Of a stretch of DNA of 64,000 bases, positions 48,329 to 60,225 are shown in pieces. Under the pieces are notes generated by a model, which was not told the DNA's origin, made no database searches, and saw only the letters and a program-made list of their open reading frames with translations. Position 1 is the stretch's first letter, and the number at the start of each line of letters is the position of its first letter. Source of the stretch: Ulota crispa (lineage: Eukaryota > Streptophyta > Bryopsida > Orthotrichales > Orthotrichaceae); contig OY987242.1 of assembly GCA_963920765.1 (NCBI GenBank), positions 27,800,002 through 27,864,001 of the forward strand, in the 5' to 3' direction. Made by a program: the position numbers and the translations under genes.

Positions 48329-48648
48329 GGAAAATTTTCATGAACACCCCTAAAGTTTGCAATATTTACATAGATACCTCTATTTTTCAGAAATTACACA
48401 AATACCCTTGGACCAACATTTTCAGGCGTTTGTTTCGTTGTGCATGCCACTTCCTTTCTCCTGCACGCACATTGTTTTTTTATTTTGTTTCATTACATTC
48501 CCTTCTTCAACATTGATCTTGACGTAAGTACGAGCACAACAAATAAACACCTGAAAATTATGGACCAAAGATATTTGTGTAATTTTTGAAAAAACAAAGA
48601 TATCTATGTAAATATGACAAACTTTAGGGGTATCCACAAAATCTTCCC
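48329..48648. mobile_element. palindromic Mutator-like MITE, third copy
   Basis: It begins GGAAAATTTTCATGAACACC and ends with the inverse, sharing the interior of the copies at 14951 and 16698. The flanks are only partly alike (TATAAAATA against TATAAATTA), so this is an older or degraded copy. Confidence 0.8.
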
Positions 48649-49018
48649 TATAAATTACTATGATGGTTATTCAAGAACATTATTCTATAATATAAAACAA
48701 TGATAGGAATCTTGGTCATTGAATGTTGACTGTTTCAAAACCCCTAATTTCAAATTTTCAATATAATCATAGATACCTGATTTTCAACATGCCGTCATTT
48801 TATAGATAATTGCATTACTTTACAGTTTGACTTCATTAGGGTATAAAAAAGTGTAATTTCGACATCCAATAAGTCTTGCAACTTGGAGTGTACGGATAAT
48901 GGATAACTCCAATTTAGAACAATTTAGAACATATAGCTTTGTCATCAGTCATGGATGTTTGGAGCTTATATGATCCAAAATAGAAGGCAAGTTTTAAATT
49001 GTAAATCCTTGTACTTAA

Positions 49019-49881
49019 CCCTTCAGTATATTTACATTCAAGCTCATTTTGCCGTTCAAAAAACTTTACATAAACTAGAGTATAATTGTGTTTTCTTGCC
49101 TTGTATTAAGGTTCTATGATTCTTATGCAATGTCAATCAAGCATACCAAATTTTAGTTCCAAAAAATCAAAATCCTATTTTTGGTAAATTGTTTTGTATT
49201 AAAATTCATAGTTTATATGAAAATTGATTGAGAAAAATTGGTGATGAATTTTTGAGATTTGATTTCATGGGTATGTAGAAAACATGCATATGCACATCTT
49301 CCATGCTGAAGAAAACCCCCTTAAGTAACAAAAATTTGGTTTACAAAAGATTCACTAAAACTTGTGATAGGCCCAAAGTTTGTAAAATACATATTATTCT
49401 ATGAAAACCAAATTTTATTGTTTGACTCAAATGTTGTAACTAGGTTTGTATCTCTACACATGATATATCTTTTACTTCATGAAAGGCTAGTTAAAATTTA
49501 GAAATATGTATTTTACAGAATTTGGGCCTATCATAAGTTTTAGTGAATCTTTTGTAAACCAAATTTTTGTTACTTAAGGGGGTTTTGTTTAGCATGGAAG
49601 ATGTGCATATGCATGTTTTCTACATACCCATGAAATCAAATCTCAAAAATTCATCACCAATTTTTCTCAATCAATTTTCATATAAACTATGAATTTTAAT
49701 ACAAAACAATTTACCAAAAATAGGGTTTTGATTTTTTGGAACTAAAATTTGGTATGCTTGATTGACATTGCATAAGAATCACAAAACCTTGATACAAGGC
49801 AAGAAACACACAATTATACTCTATTTTATGCAAAAAAAAATTGATTGACAAAGTGAGCCCAAACGTAAACATACTGAGGGG
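49019..49881. repeat. long inverted repeat (foldback) with arms of about 370 bp
   Basis: The left arm (49019 to about 49415) and right arm (about 49495-49881) are near-identical inverse copies over most of their length, separated by a loop of about 80-100 bp. The ends read CCCTTCAGTATATTTAC and GTAAACATACTGAGGGG. TTAA precedes the left end, but the right flank is TATT, so it may be a member of the TTAA-type family with a mutated right flank. No coding frame. A transcript across it would form a long dsRNA hairpin. Confidence 0.8.
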
Positions 49882-50707
49882 TATTATACATGGAGAAAGT
49901 ACACATTGGTCACTTCTACATGTTAGGTTCAAAAACATATGTTGCAATCTTTATTCTTCTTTTTGTAGTTTAATATTTTTAGAGGATGGCCTTAATAGTG
50001 TTACAAACAGTATATATGTTTGATTGATACATTTTGGAAATAGAGTGATAAGGAAATAAAACCCTTTATTTTCTTTTGAAGTTGGTATGGATAAAAAGCA
50101 TTGGTTTGTAATGTTTTAAGATATCATATTAAATTCCACCGTGTAATGATTGGAATTATAATACTACAACTTATTTTCAACAATGTGCTCAATACTATAC
50201 TAGTTGTAATTATGTTTAAAAACCTATATTCTAAAGAAAAAAGCAATATGATATTTGTTTAATGTCTAGTTATCACAAATCCATAAAAAATAACAACTTC
50301 TCTAAAATGGGAAAAAGTGGGTGTTAGATTATGAATGTTCTTGTATCCCAGGATGTTAAAACTTAACATTTGTACAAAATTGAAAAAATCAACAGAAAGA
50401 TTTATAAGAATCAACCAAAACAATATGTTGATTTACCATGATACTAACTTTTATCACGCATGTATAAACTTAAAAAACTCATAACATGTTAAGTAGTAGA
50501 GCAATATCACTAGTTTGTGCAGACTTGGCGTTAAAACCTTGTTAAAAAGAGCAAGAGTTCTATTTGGGCTTCCTGAAATGAGGAAGTGTTTAGCATAAGT
50601 CATGTAGCCTTTAAGTACATACATAAACAGTGGGTGTTCACACCTAGTGACATAAAGTGCGGTTAATAAAATCATTAGTGTTTGTTAGTAGAGGCGATTG
50701 CCTTTTA
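49882..50707. other. AT-rich spacer
   Basis: No gene, RNA or element ends recognised. Confidence 0.4.
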
Positions 50708-50711
50708 TTAA

Positions 50712-51618
50712 TCCTTTAAAGGTCACCGAACCACATTTTGGTTTAGTAGAGTGGTTTTTGGCCTATAGAGTAAAATTGCTCAACAACTTGGAAATTGTTC
50801 TTGACGAATGCTTGTGGTTACAAGAATTTTACATCCAACCAAAAAAGCAATATAGGAGTTGTGTATATGAGTTGATAAATAATGGTGTTTATATGGCATG
50901 ACCTCAAAATACGTTTCCATGTTTGGTCAAAGATGGATCAAAGCAACAACACAATATGTCAAACATCCCACAAGAATGCCACATTTCAATTGTGCGGTCT
51001 TGAATTTTTTCAAATTGCTTAAGAAATATGCTTGTATTGTTTCACTATATGGTAGTAGTATGATTGTAGTATTTGAAGATCTATTGAGATTGTGCTATCA
51101 TTTCATTTTTTAAATTTGTCATCCTACATTTAAGGCCAATTCTTGATTGTTTTCACCAATTAGATTTTCCATAGCATTTATCAAATTTCTTATAGAACTA
51201 TTTTAGGGTAGTAGATAAAGTGGATTTTTTGACCCTTTTTGTTCACTTAACTACACCTTGTGGTTGCTATTTTTATCCATTTTGTGTGAGACTAGTATTA
51301 TTGGAAAGGTGGGAAACCCTACTTTCTAGAAATATAAGGCTCTTCTCAAGCAAAGCTTGTAAGAAGCCGTAAGATCCAAAACTACACAAGCATGAAAAAC
51401 TAGAGATTTTCCACCTACATCTTACTTAATTATTAAAATATTTTACCTCCAACGGTAGATCTAGTAGAAATTTTGATAGTTTATAGTAAATGAGGTTCTA
51501 TTCCGGTTTGTGCAGTTGGATTATGCAATTTAGGTCCACATTTGTTTCAACTACACATTTCAATTTACTACCCCGGTTTCTTGTGGATTTTATGAAAATG
51601 TGTGTGGTCTTTAAAGGG
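50712..51618. mobile_element. TTAA-type (piggyBac-like) non-autonomous element
   Basis: Ends TCCTTTAAAGGTCACCG and GTGTGGTCTTTAAAGGG are imperfect inverted repeats flanked by TTAA (50708-50711, 51619-51622). The 907-bp length matches the 34987-35883 element. The short plus-strand frames inside resemble nothing known. Confidence 0.75.
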
Positions 51619-51622
51619 TTAA

Positions 51623-53480
51623 CTAAAAGCAAGCCTAGACAACTATAATATTCATTATAGTTGATTTCTTCTTTACAAAAAACCTGGTACAAGTCTCAAA
51701 AGTGCTGCATTAGTTTAGTGTTTACTGGGTCTAACCACCGCTTCTATGTAGAGACATATTAGCCTCCAACTAGGAATGGAAACTACCAATGACTATTGGT
51801 GTGAGTTGAAGAGGCAACTTTGCCTAAATCCTAACTTTAAGATTGTTGGCTAATGCTAGGTTTGCACATACCTTTAGTTTACACTCATTAAGTTTTCCTA
51901 TGTAGGGAAGTTTTGACAATACAATATATAATTTTTTTTACTTCAATCTTGGCAAAGTGATGTTTATATCATATATAATTTTGAAAAATATCTCAAAGCC
52001 AACATTCATGGCAATTAAATTGTTATGATTCAAATGAAGTATTTTAAAAAGAAATCATAGCATTTTAAAAATGCAATAATGGGTTTTTTTTTTGAACCAT
52101 AAATTGTTTTTAGCATCACGCAATAAGCAAAGTTCTAGTCCTATTTGAAGAGCAATCAATAGTGAATTTTTTTCTTGTTTAGCTCCACTAGATTATCAAC
52201 ACGCTTCTAATAAAAATTGTGAACAATCTAGTTAATTTCTAATCTCCTTAGCAAACTCTCATGCATGTTAGGTTGATTGGCTTAGTAAGTTTAGTTTCAA
52301 AAGTGAAACAAAGTAACCAAACACACTTATACTATTCTTAATGGAAAAGATTAGTTCCAATATAGTAAATGAAAGCTAGACATGGAGCAACAAAAATTAG
52401 AATTAGCAAATCCTAATTGGGGATTTTTAGTAAAAGGTTATAGTTCACTAATCATAGCCATCATAGCCGTGTACTTCTCCTCTATCCAATCAAAAATTCC
52501 TCCTAGACAGGTTAAATAATGTAAACCAAATATTAAAAAATACAAAATAATGAATATTACATATGTTTTTTGTGTTTTATAGCTATTTCAAAGCAACAAA
52601 AAAAAAGTGATTGCAACCTTGTATCCTAGCTTGAAAGTATGTAAAATGAGCCTTCTATTAGTCCTTTTTATGAATTTTAGTTGATAAGTACTAGGAAAAA
52701 AGAAGTGAAAATATCACTTGTTGTAAATTCATGTGCTCCAACTACTCAATTAAGAGCATAATTTGATCTTAGCTTTACCAAAATTTCCCCATAACTCTTA
52801 GAACTTAATATTTACCAGTAAAGGACCAAATATTAATTTTTGGCACCTTAGAGATTTTGAGCATCCAAATGTAAACAAAAATTGCTGTAGATTTTTTTGA
52901 AGCTTTGATAGAACTTGTGGGCAAGGAGTACCTTTCTAGGGCTTTGATTTCTAAAATCACTGAACAAAATGGCAAAAAATTAGGATAGAATTTATGACTT
53001 CCTTCCTGATTTGGGTGCTATGGGCACCCTAAAATGAAAAGTTCAATTCATCTGAAACTTCACACAAACCCTCAACACACTCATGTAACATGTTTCAAAG
53101 AATTTTTATGACACAAGCACATGAAGTGGGTTTGTAAGCTATTGATGATAAGTTTTCAATTTTCTAGTAGTGTCCAAAAAATAAAATAGTCCGATTTTAA
53201 AAGCTTCTAAGTCCAAAAGTATTAATTTAAAATTTTTAAATATCAATATTTTCATGATCAAAATTTTTTAGAGCAAATGTAAGTGCTCATTGTGTTGATT
53301 TTCTACAAAATAAAATATCAGAACGTTTTTCACCCTTCAGAGTTTATTCTTTGTATGACAAAATTGCTAACCCATATTTAACAATAATGTATTTTTATCA
53401 CTATGTTCAATTGGTTTGATTTTTTCACACATACTTTCACTGACACACTATTGTGCAACATAATCCCAAAAGTTACTAAG
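51623..53480. other. AT-rich spacer, nothing recognised
   Basis: About 1.9 kb without a credible frame, RNA gene or paired element ends. This sequence may be old transposon debris. Confidence 0.4.
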
Positions 53481-54145
53481 TACTCCCTCTGTCCCAATAT
53501 AAAGCTCCATATTAGGCATAGTTCTTGTCCCACTATAAAGCTCCCTTTTGCTACTTTCAATTGTTGAGAAAGCGTTTGTCATGTCCAATGATCTCATGAG
53601 GGCAAGTTAAGCAACTAGAGAGCATTCCTCTCCTAACAAGCTTGGCCTTGCCCATATGAGGTACCACTGTTGCTACTAATCTTTAAATCATCAATAATGA
53701 GGAGCTAGCAACATGTACAAATATGGTCCTTTTTGCATGGAATTTGGGTGTCCAAATGGCAACATCAAAGCTAGAGATTTTGGACACATTTGGTAAATGG
53801 TATATTGATCCTAGAATGCATGTGTCATTAGTACAAAGACTAAAATAATGAGGAGCCGGCAGCCTTCACAAACTATGCACAAATATGGTATGTTTTGCAT
53901 GGAATTTGGGTGTCTAAACGGCAATACAAAAACTTGAGATTTTGCAGAAATTTGATATGTGGTACAGTAGTACCTGGCTAAGATGAACCTGTGTACACTA
54001 GTAGAAAACTTTGTCCAAAACAACAGAAAACCAACAGTTTCTTGTTGATTTGGGCACTTGCCCATGCTAATTGACTAATTTAATAGAATTCTATAAAAAA
54101 CTAAATACGTTTTGTTGATTTGGACACCATTATCTAAATCAACAG

Positions 54146-54680
54146 AAACTTTGGAATCTTTTGGGAATCTTTTGTGAATCTTTTGTGAATCTTTAAGAAT
54201 CTTTTGGGAATCATTGAAAATCTTTTCAGGATTTTTAAGAATCTATAAGAATCTTTTCAAGATTTTAGGAATCTTTGAGAATCTTCTTGGAATCTTTAGA
54301 AATCTTTGGAAATCTTTTCAATTTTTTTTGGAATCTTTGAGAATGTTTGAAAATCTTTGGAAATCTTTGAGAATCTTCTTGGAATCTTTGAAGATCTTTT
54401 AGGAATATTTGAGAATTCTTGAGAATCTTTGAGAATAGTTTAGAATATTTAGGAATCTTTGGAAATGTTCTAGGAATTTCGAAATTTTTTGAGAATTTTT
54501 GAAAATCTTTAAGAATAATCTTGGAATCTTCCTGGAAGCTTTCAGAAGCTTTGAGAATCTTTAAGAATCTTTGGAAATCTTTTGATAATCTTTTTGGAAA
54601 TTTTAAAAATCTTTGAAAATCTTTGAGAATTTTCTAGAACCTTTTTGGAATCTTTGAGAATCTTTTTAAAATCTTTATGA
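54146..54680. repeat. tandem array of an 11-12-bp GAATCTTTgaga-type unit
   Basis: Dozens of degenerate copies of GAATCTTTNNGA, GAAATCTTTGG and similar follow each other. The long frame here (54214-54402, repeating Glu-Ser-Leu-x-Ile-Phe) is a product of the array and is not a gene. Confidence 0.85.
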
Positions 54681-55630
54681 AATTTGTTAAAGTATTTTAA
54701 AATATTTATAGAAATAGAATCTCTTAGACTAAATTAGAGTCCTTTAGGAATCTTTTTGTAATTCATCAAAATACTTTAAAATATTTTTAATAAAAAAGCT
54801 ATTACAATAGTTTAGGTTTGTTTTTGAAATCTTTCTATAATCTTTTTGGACCTCATTAAAATGCTTTGAAGTTTTAAAAAATAAAAGAAGTTTTCAAAAA
54901 AAGTAGAATCTTTTAGAAGTTTGAGTGTACATTGACTGATTTTATTTTCTTTACTTTTCACAATTTGGTTAGATTTAAAATTAGCAACCTTTAAAGTCAG
55001 GTAAAGACATGACCATAATAACAAAAAAATCAACAGATTCCTGTTGATCTGGACACTTTTGGACACAACTTCACTAATTCAACAAAATTTTATATAAAAA
55101 GTACAACATTTTGTTGTTTTAAATACCAAAATTTCTTTACAAACAAATATAAAAGATGCTCCTCAATTCTTTGAAAAAATCATATATGTCCCTCAAGGAT
55201 TAAAAGTACCAAAATTATCTTTCCTTTTTGTATAAATATCAACAATGCTTCTAAAATATTGGGAAAATATTAAAAATGCTCCTCAACTATTATAAATTAT
55301 TTATATCTTTGTGTTATATGATAACTAAGTGTATAGTTTAATGCAAATTCTTACAAGATACCAAAGGTGATTTTTACATTTCAAATAATACAAGGATACA
55401 ATTAACATTTCAAAATAGAAGAGTTTTTTTATTAATTTTCCAAAATAATAGGAGTATAATTGATATTCCTACAAAAAATAAGGATTATTTTTTATGTTTC
55501 AAATACTTTCAGCGTAAACTTGATATTTTGAAAGACTTAAAGGGTATTTTTAGTATTTTTCCTTCTATTACTAACCAAATGAATTAAAAAAAAACAATCT
55601 TATAAAATACTTTTATAAGCTTTAAAAGAT

Positions 55631-56040
55631 GGGAATTGATATGTGTACCACACCCTTCCAATTACTATACCACACCCCGAGGTAAATTTTAGATTTCTAC
55701 CATCAAAAAGCTGAATTTGAAAATTTTGAATTCAGATTTGGACTTAGAGACTATAGTAATGTCTAGAACCATAAAAAAAGTTGCAATTTAACAACACCCA
55801 ATGAAAAAATTTAGTTAGGGAGAAAATTGTTAATTTTACTTTTGTTTGTAAAAAAGGATAAACTTTTTCACTGGGTGTTGTTGAATTGCAACTTTTTTGT
55901 GGTCCTAGACAATATCATGATCTCTAAGTCCAAATTTGAATTCAAAATTCTCAAACTCAAATTTTTGATAGCAGAAATCTAAAATTTACCTTGGGGTGTG
56001 GTACAATAATTCAAAGGGTGTGGTTCACATATTAATGCCC
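55631..56040. mobile_element. foldback MITE inside the CACTA element
   Basis: Ends GGGAATTGATATGTG and CACATATTAATGCCC are inverted, and the whole 410 bp folds back (for example ACACCCAATGAAAAAATTTA near the middle against its inverse). The flanks TTAAAAGAT and TTAAAAAAT suggest a 9-bp duplication, hence a Mutator-like origin. A lone left end of the same family is at about 38530. Confidence 0.8.
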
Positions 56041-56529
56041 TTAAAAAATATCCAAAACTATTCAAAAGTCTATAGAATTTTGATTTTATAATTGTAAGGT
56101 TTTAATTCCGTAACTTTTCACAATTTCATGTTATTTAAAGCTATCAAACTATGGAGGCTATTTTAACAGAATAAGGTTCATTTTACAAAAAAACAAGCAT
56201 TAAATAATAATTATTAATGAATCCAACCTTTGCCTGCAACAATCCTTTTGAGATTTGTGAATTCCAATAAAAATTTATAAACAGAATCAAAAAGATGAAA
56301 ATAAACAATTTTTTTTAAATTCTAAACACCTTCTCTGATTTTAGCTCATAACTTTTGATAAAAAGATTGAAATCCAAAAAAAACTGTTGAAGGCGAAAGT
56401 AAAATACATTTACCAACTTTTCTAAGGTTTAAGTTTTTTGAAAAAGAGTCCTTTAATGGACCAAAATAGCCTCCAAAGTCTACTGGCTTACTAAAAACAT
56501 GAACATTTAATGTACAAATAGAATCATGA

Positions 56530-56780
56530 TTCTATTGTTCACATGTGTGAGTGCATGCGTACTAGTGGTTGTAAATGATGTGGCAGTCTTGTGGTTTGTG
56601 AATCCAGTGGTGGGGGGTTTGAACCCCCATTGCCTGCAACCCTGCTCGGTGATGCGGGCAGCTGCCCGCACCACCCGGCAGCAGCCCGACGCCTCCGCGG
56701 CCCCTTAAAAAAATTTCACTATTATCTTTAAAAATATATATATATGAAAAATTTGAAAAAAAAAAAAAAAAAAAAAAAAA
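56530..56780 (+). mobile_element. tRNA-derived SINE-like unit
   Basis: An A-box-like CTAGTGGTTG at about 56562 and a B-box-like GGTTTGAACCC at 56616-56626 have the spacing of a Pol III promoter. A GC-rich body follows, ending with a 25-nt A run at 56756-56780. The GC content contrasts sharply with the AT-rich CACTA element around it. The head does not fold into an obvious tRNA, and target duplications are unclear. Confidence 0.5.
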
Positions 56781-57245
56781 TGAACAACATAAAATACGTG
56801 AAAATTAATAGAAAATTAACAAAAAACAGCAAATGATCAACAAAAAATCAACAGAAAATTAACATACTCTTGTTGAAAAACACCCAAATCAACTTGACCA
56901 AATCCATAGAAAAAATCAACAATTTTTAGTAGAAATTCTGTTGATTTTGTGCCAAATTTTTTGCTAGTGGTAAAAAAATTGCTTGGATAAGATCACTATC
57001 CATGATGTGGAAGTAGCCTAGCAGGTTCAGTATTGGGGAGCTGCAAGGGTATTTGGCTACGATGAATGCTCTCTTAAGATGAAATGAGTATTTTGTCTAG
57101 ATACCTTCATTTTAGCTAGGCACTACTGTATATTGATTCTAGAATGCTTTTGTCACTAGCATAATGACTTAACCCTAAATCCCTAAGTGTCCCTTTGAGG
57201 GACAAATGGGATTTTGGGCAGGTACCTATAGCCTCAATTTTTGTC

Positions 57246-57386
57246 TTGATTTTTTTAAATTTTTTTTGAAGATAGGAAAACCGATTAGCTTTTGGAGAAT
57301 ATAATTTTTATTCCAATCAATGTCCAATTGCAAAAATTATGCCTAGATAAGCAAAAATTTATGCAAATTGGGCAGCAAAAAAAATT
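57246..57386. repeat. left copy of a roughly 140-bp direct repeat flanking the insert
   Basis: Matches 62897-63037 along its length without gaps, with about 15 differences in 141 bp by hand count. It includes ATTCCAATCAATG and AAAATTATGCCTAGATAAGC. It is part of the host TTAA-type element, so this is a target duplication and not an end of the insert. Confidence 0.85.
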
Positions 57387-60225
57387 ATGCTTTAGAAAAC
57401 AATACTACTAATAAAATGCAACTGCCAAATACAAAATTGTGGCTTTCTTTTTTGCTTTGCATATCATACCGTCCTTCCGTTGTTTTTTATAGGCCCTATA
57501 GTTGTTTGTTGGGCAAGAAAATTACTTTGGCCAAATTCAAACAGTATCACGAACACCATTATAAATCTGACATAAAATACGCTTTTTCCCCGGAAGAGTA
57601 CAAAAACAATTTAGATGGAATAGCATCATATTTAGACGATAACATCGACGAAGAAGATTCTACCACGAAAAAACTTGATATAATTTTTCCAAAAGGAAAT
57701 TTACCATTCACATCGGAAATTACCACCATGAACATGTTTCCAGTGTATTTGGCTACACAATGTAAAACATGTACATTTATTTCTGCGACGGTTCAAGAAC
57801 ATCATTCGAAATTTATCCAACTTTGTTCAAAAGACCCAAAAAAAAAGATTTGTCATGTTCATATCGTGTCCGATGATGATAGAAAACTTGATGAACTTAT
57901 TTTTGTAACCACCAAAGCAAATTAGTTCCATATTTACAAAGAGAATTTTTGGTTAAAAATTATTCATATTGGTGAGCAACTTGCTAATTTCTATACTATC
58001 GGTTTTTGTGAGAATCAAGCCCAAGCTAGAAAATTCTTTGACTAGCTAAGCAATTATACTTCCGCTATGGGTCTAATCCTCAAAGGCAAAGAGATTCGAG
58101 GTAGTAATATAGACATAGCACATACTCCGCACACATGGGAAATACTAGAAGACGAAAAATCCACACAGACTAATATTACCGTCGCCTCCGCTTTGGAAGT
58201 AATGGGTATTGGACTTAACCTGCCCGAACAGAAGCTTGTATTTTTTAATATGGGTCTTTATAAGCCAATTAGTGTCTTTTGGCATTGCCGTACAAGTGAG
58301 GAGGCTAAAGTCCTTGTCCTTCAAGATTTAATAAGTTCTGTTCAGCAAACGCTTGGACGCAATATGCGTATGACCCAAAGGGAAAAAGCTGGGGAAAACA
58401 AATCTAGGCAAGTTACTTTCTTCATGGGTATCCATAATTTTTGTGGGTTATTACCCTATTTAATGTCCAAGGCTAAAGAATCATTTAAAAATGTCAAAAT
58501 TATTGATCTCATACCTCTCAAAAAAGAAGCAGTGAATATAACAAAAAATTTGGGTGCTAAAACCAAATTAGAAAATTTCATAGTTGAGGTACTTATAAAC
58601 AAGAATGGGCAAGAAGACAATAATAAAGAATTAATATCTGATAATAATTCATTTAAAAATGACAGTTTAATTGGATAGACATTTTAAGGATGCGGGCCAT
58701 TTTACTAATGTTCTCCTGGTTACAAGATATACATAAAGGTTTGTTTAACATGGAAACTATAAAGGAATCAATAACTAACGATATGCTATTAGTATTGGAT
58801 AATCGTAAGCAACATTTTGCAAAAATGCTTATGGTTTGGCTTGAGACCTCTAAAGAGCCAAACAATCTTACCTGGCGTGTTGTAACGAGAAAATTCAATT
58901 TATTCCGGGAATCCTTTGCGGTTCGAGATATTTGTTTTGAGATCTTTACTTAACTTAAACGAATAAATCTAAATTTTTTTGATACTGAAGATAGAGATAT
59001 AGAGATAGAACGCAATATGCACAAACGCTAGCAAGAACATAAGAGGTTACTACCTAAAATAAAGGAAGTATCTACTATTAAAATTAAAAAAATTCCTGCT
59101 AAAGTAGAAACTGACGTGGATTTAGACTTATACAAAAATGAAAATGAAGAAAATGACACAAAAGAAATTATTGAGGCATTTAATAAAATTTATAGTTCCA
59201 AAAAAAAACTGGATTTGATTGCAAAAAACCTTGTAGAGCAATACTATGCATTTTTTCCGTATGCACTCTTTATCAATCTTAAAACTATAATTGAAAAAAA
59301 CTTTAAGTCAAGTTTGAAATTGCTATCAAAAAAAGGACTTGAAATATTCCAGTTAAAACCATAGGAAGAATTTACTATTAATTTTGTTAATCAACTTATA
59401 TGGAATCATTTTTGTATTGAAATAAATGCTTTTCTTAAAAAAAGAAAAAAATGTTTATTACATCCTCCTATAAATTTACAAGGAAGCTATCATACTGAAG
59501 CCTTGTTACATCTAAAATCTGAGCATCTTCCCAACCTTAAGATTAATATCAAGAATATTTGGGAATTTCTTGAGGCAGATTTCAAAAAGCATAAAGAGCT
59601 TGATTTTTATAACAAGTACCCTTTGTTTACTAAAATAGCAGCGTATTATTTTCTTTATTGTGCTGAAAAGGACAATGAAAATATTCTCAAGGGATTTGTA
59701 CAACAAGTAGGGAAAAGGGAAAGCGGCAACTATACATAGAAAAAATTGAAAACGACAGAAGACTATAAAAAACTTCAGGAAGTATGTGAAAAATAACCAA
59801 GATCTTGTTGAACTCCAAGCTAATAAATGACTTTAGAGATTTAAGCGCGGAACTTTTGAACCAGGGCATTTGTTGTAATTCTTCCCATACTGATTATCTA
59901 TGGGACATATTCCAAAAGTTTAAAGTGTATCCAACAAAGGTACTTGAGGATATTGAGTTTGACAACGAAAAGAGTATCTTATTGTTATCGCATTTAAAAA
60001 AAGCTTTTCCCAAAGTAAAATTGTTGGGCCATTTTGCTTATGGATACAAAAACTTACAGGTTTTTGTAATTCCAAAATTAGAGAAGAAGGCTTTTATCAA
60101 AAAAAATAATAGAAAATTTTACTATAAAGGATAATGAAACTAAGATTGAATTTGTTAAGTTGTTGCAAATTGAGAACGCACGGAATAATGAAATTTGTAA
60201 TAATACTTTAGCAAAGATTTTGTAG
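57387..60225 (+). pseudogene. SF2-helicase-like large protein, interrupted
   Basis: Three consecutive open stretches on the plus strand appear to be one broken gene. The first (to 58678) has superfamily-2 helicase features: FISAT (motif III) at about 57774, CENQAQARKFF (motif IV-like) near 58007, ITVASALEVMGIGLNLPE (motif V) near 58178, and QQTLGRNMR (motif VI, QxxGRxxR) near 58343. A DEED at about 57646 might be motif II. No Walker A is visible, so the 5' end is missing. Downstream parts (58690 to about 59790, then to 60225) are Lys/Glu/Leu-rich and unrecognised. In-frame stops are TAG at 57923, 58043, 59029, 59362 and 59737, and TAA at 58951. Frames change near 58660, 59790 and 60101, all at A runs. 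The gene's end overlaps that of the convergent minus-strand gene. Confidence 0.6.

Larger units (their letters stand above)
53996..56969. mobile_element. non-autonomous CACTA (En/Spm-like) element
   Basis: Ends CACTAGTAGAAAACTTTGTC and the inverse of GCCAAATTTTTTGCTAGTG, with a 3-bp duplication GTA (53993-53995, 56970-56972). The left part has short subterminal repeats with TTGTTGATTTGG and CAACAG motifs in both orientations, as CACTA elements do. No transposase is left. The interior carries a 0.5-kb tandem repeat (54146-54680), a foldback MITE (55631-56040) and a SINE-like unit near 56530-56780. Confidence 0.82.
53965..57128. mobile_element. pogo-like MITE (carrying a CACTA element)
   Basis: Ends CAGTAGTACCTGGCTAAGAT and the inverse of ATTTTAGCTAGGCACTACTG, flanked by TA (53963-53964, 57129-57130). 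CAGTA-type ends with TA duplication are typical of pogo/Tigger and plant Lemi/Emigrant elements. Without the CACTA insertion it is only about 190 bp. It sits in the GGTATATTG part of the mariner-like MITE, restoring that host sequence exactly when removed. Confidence 0.8.

Noticed and set aside
54214-54402. 62-codon plus-strand frame with repeating Glu-Ser-Leu-x-Ile-Phe
   Set aside because: It is the translation of the 11-12-bp tandem array and not a gene.
57387-60225. Helicase-like frames as a Helitron or a Maverick/Polinton
   Set aside because: No Rep/HUH or Pif1-type motifs, no protein-primed polymerase, integrase or capsid genes, no Polinton TIRs, and the insert is not between A and T as Helitrons are.
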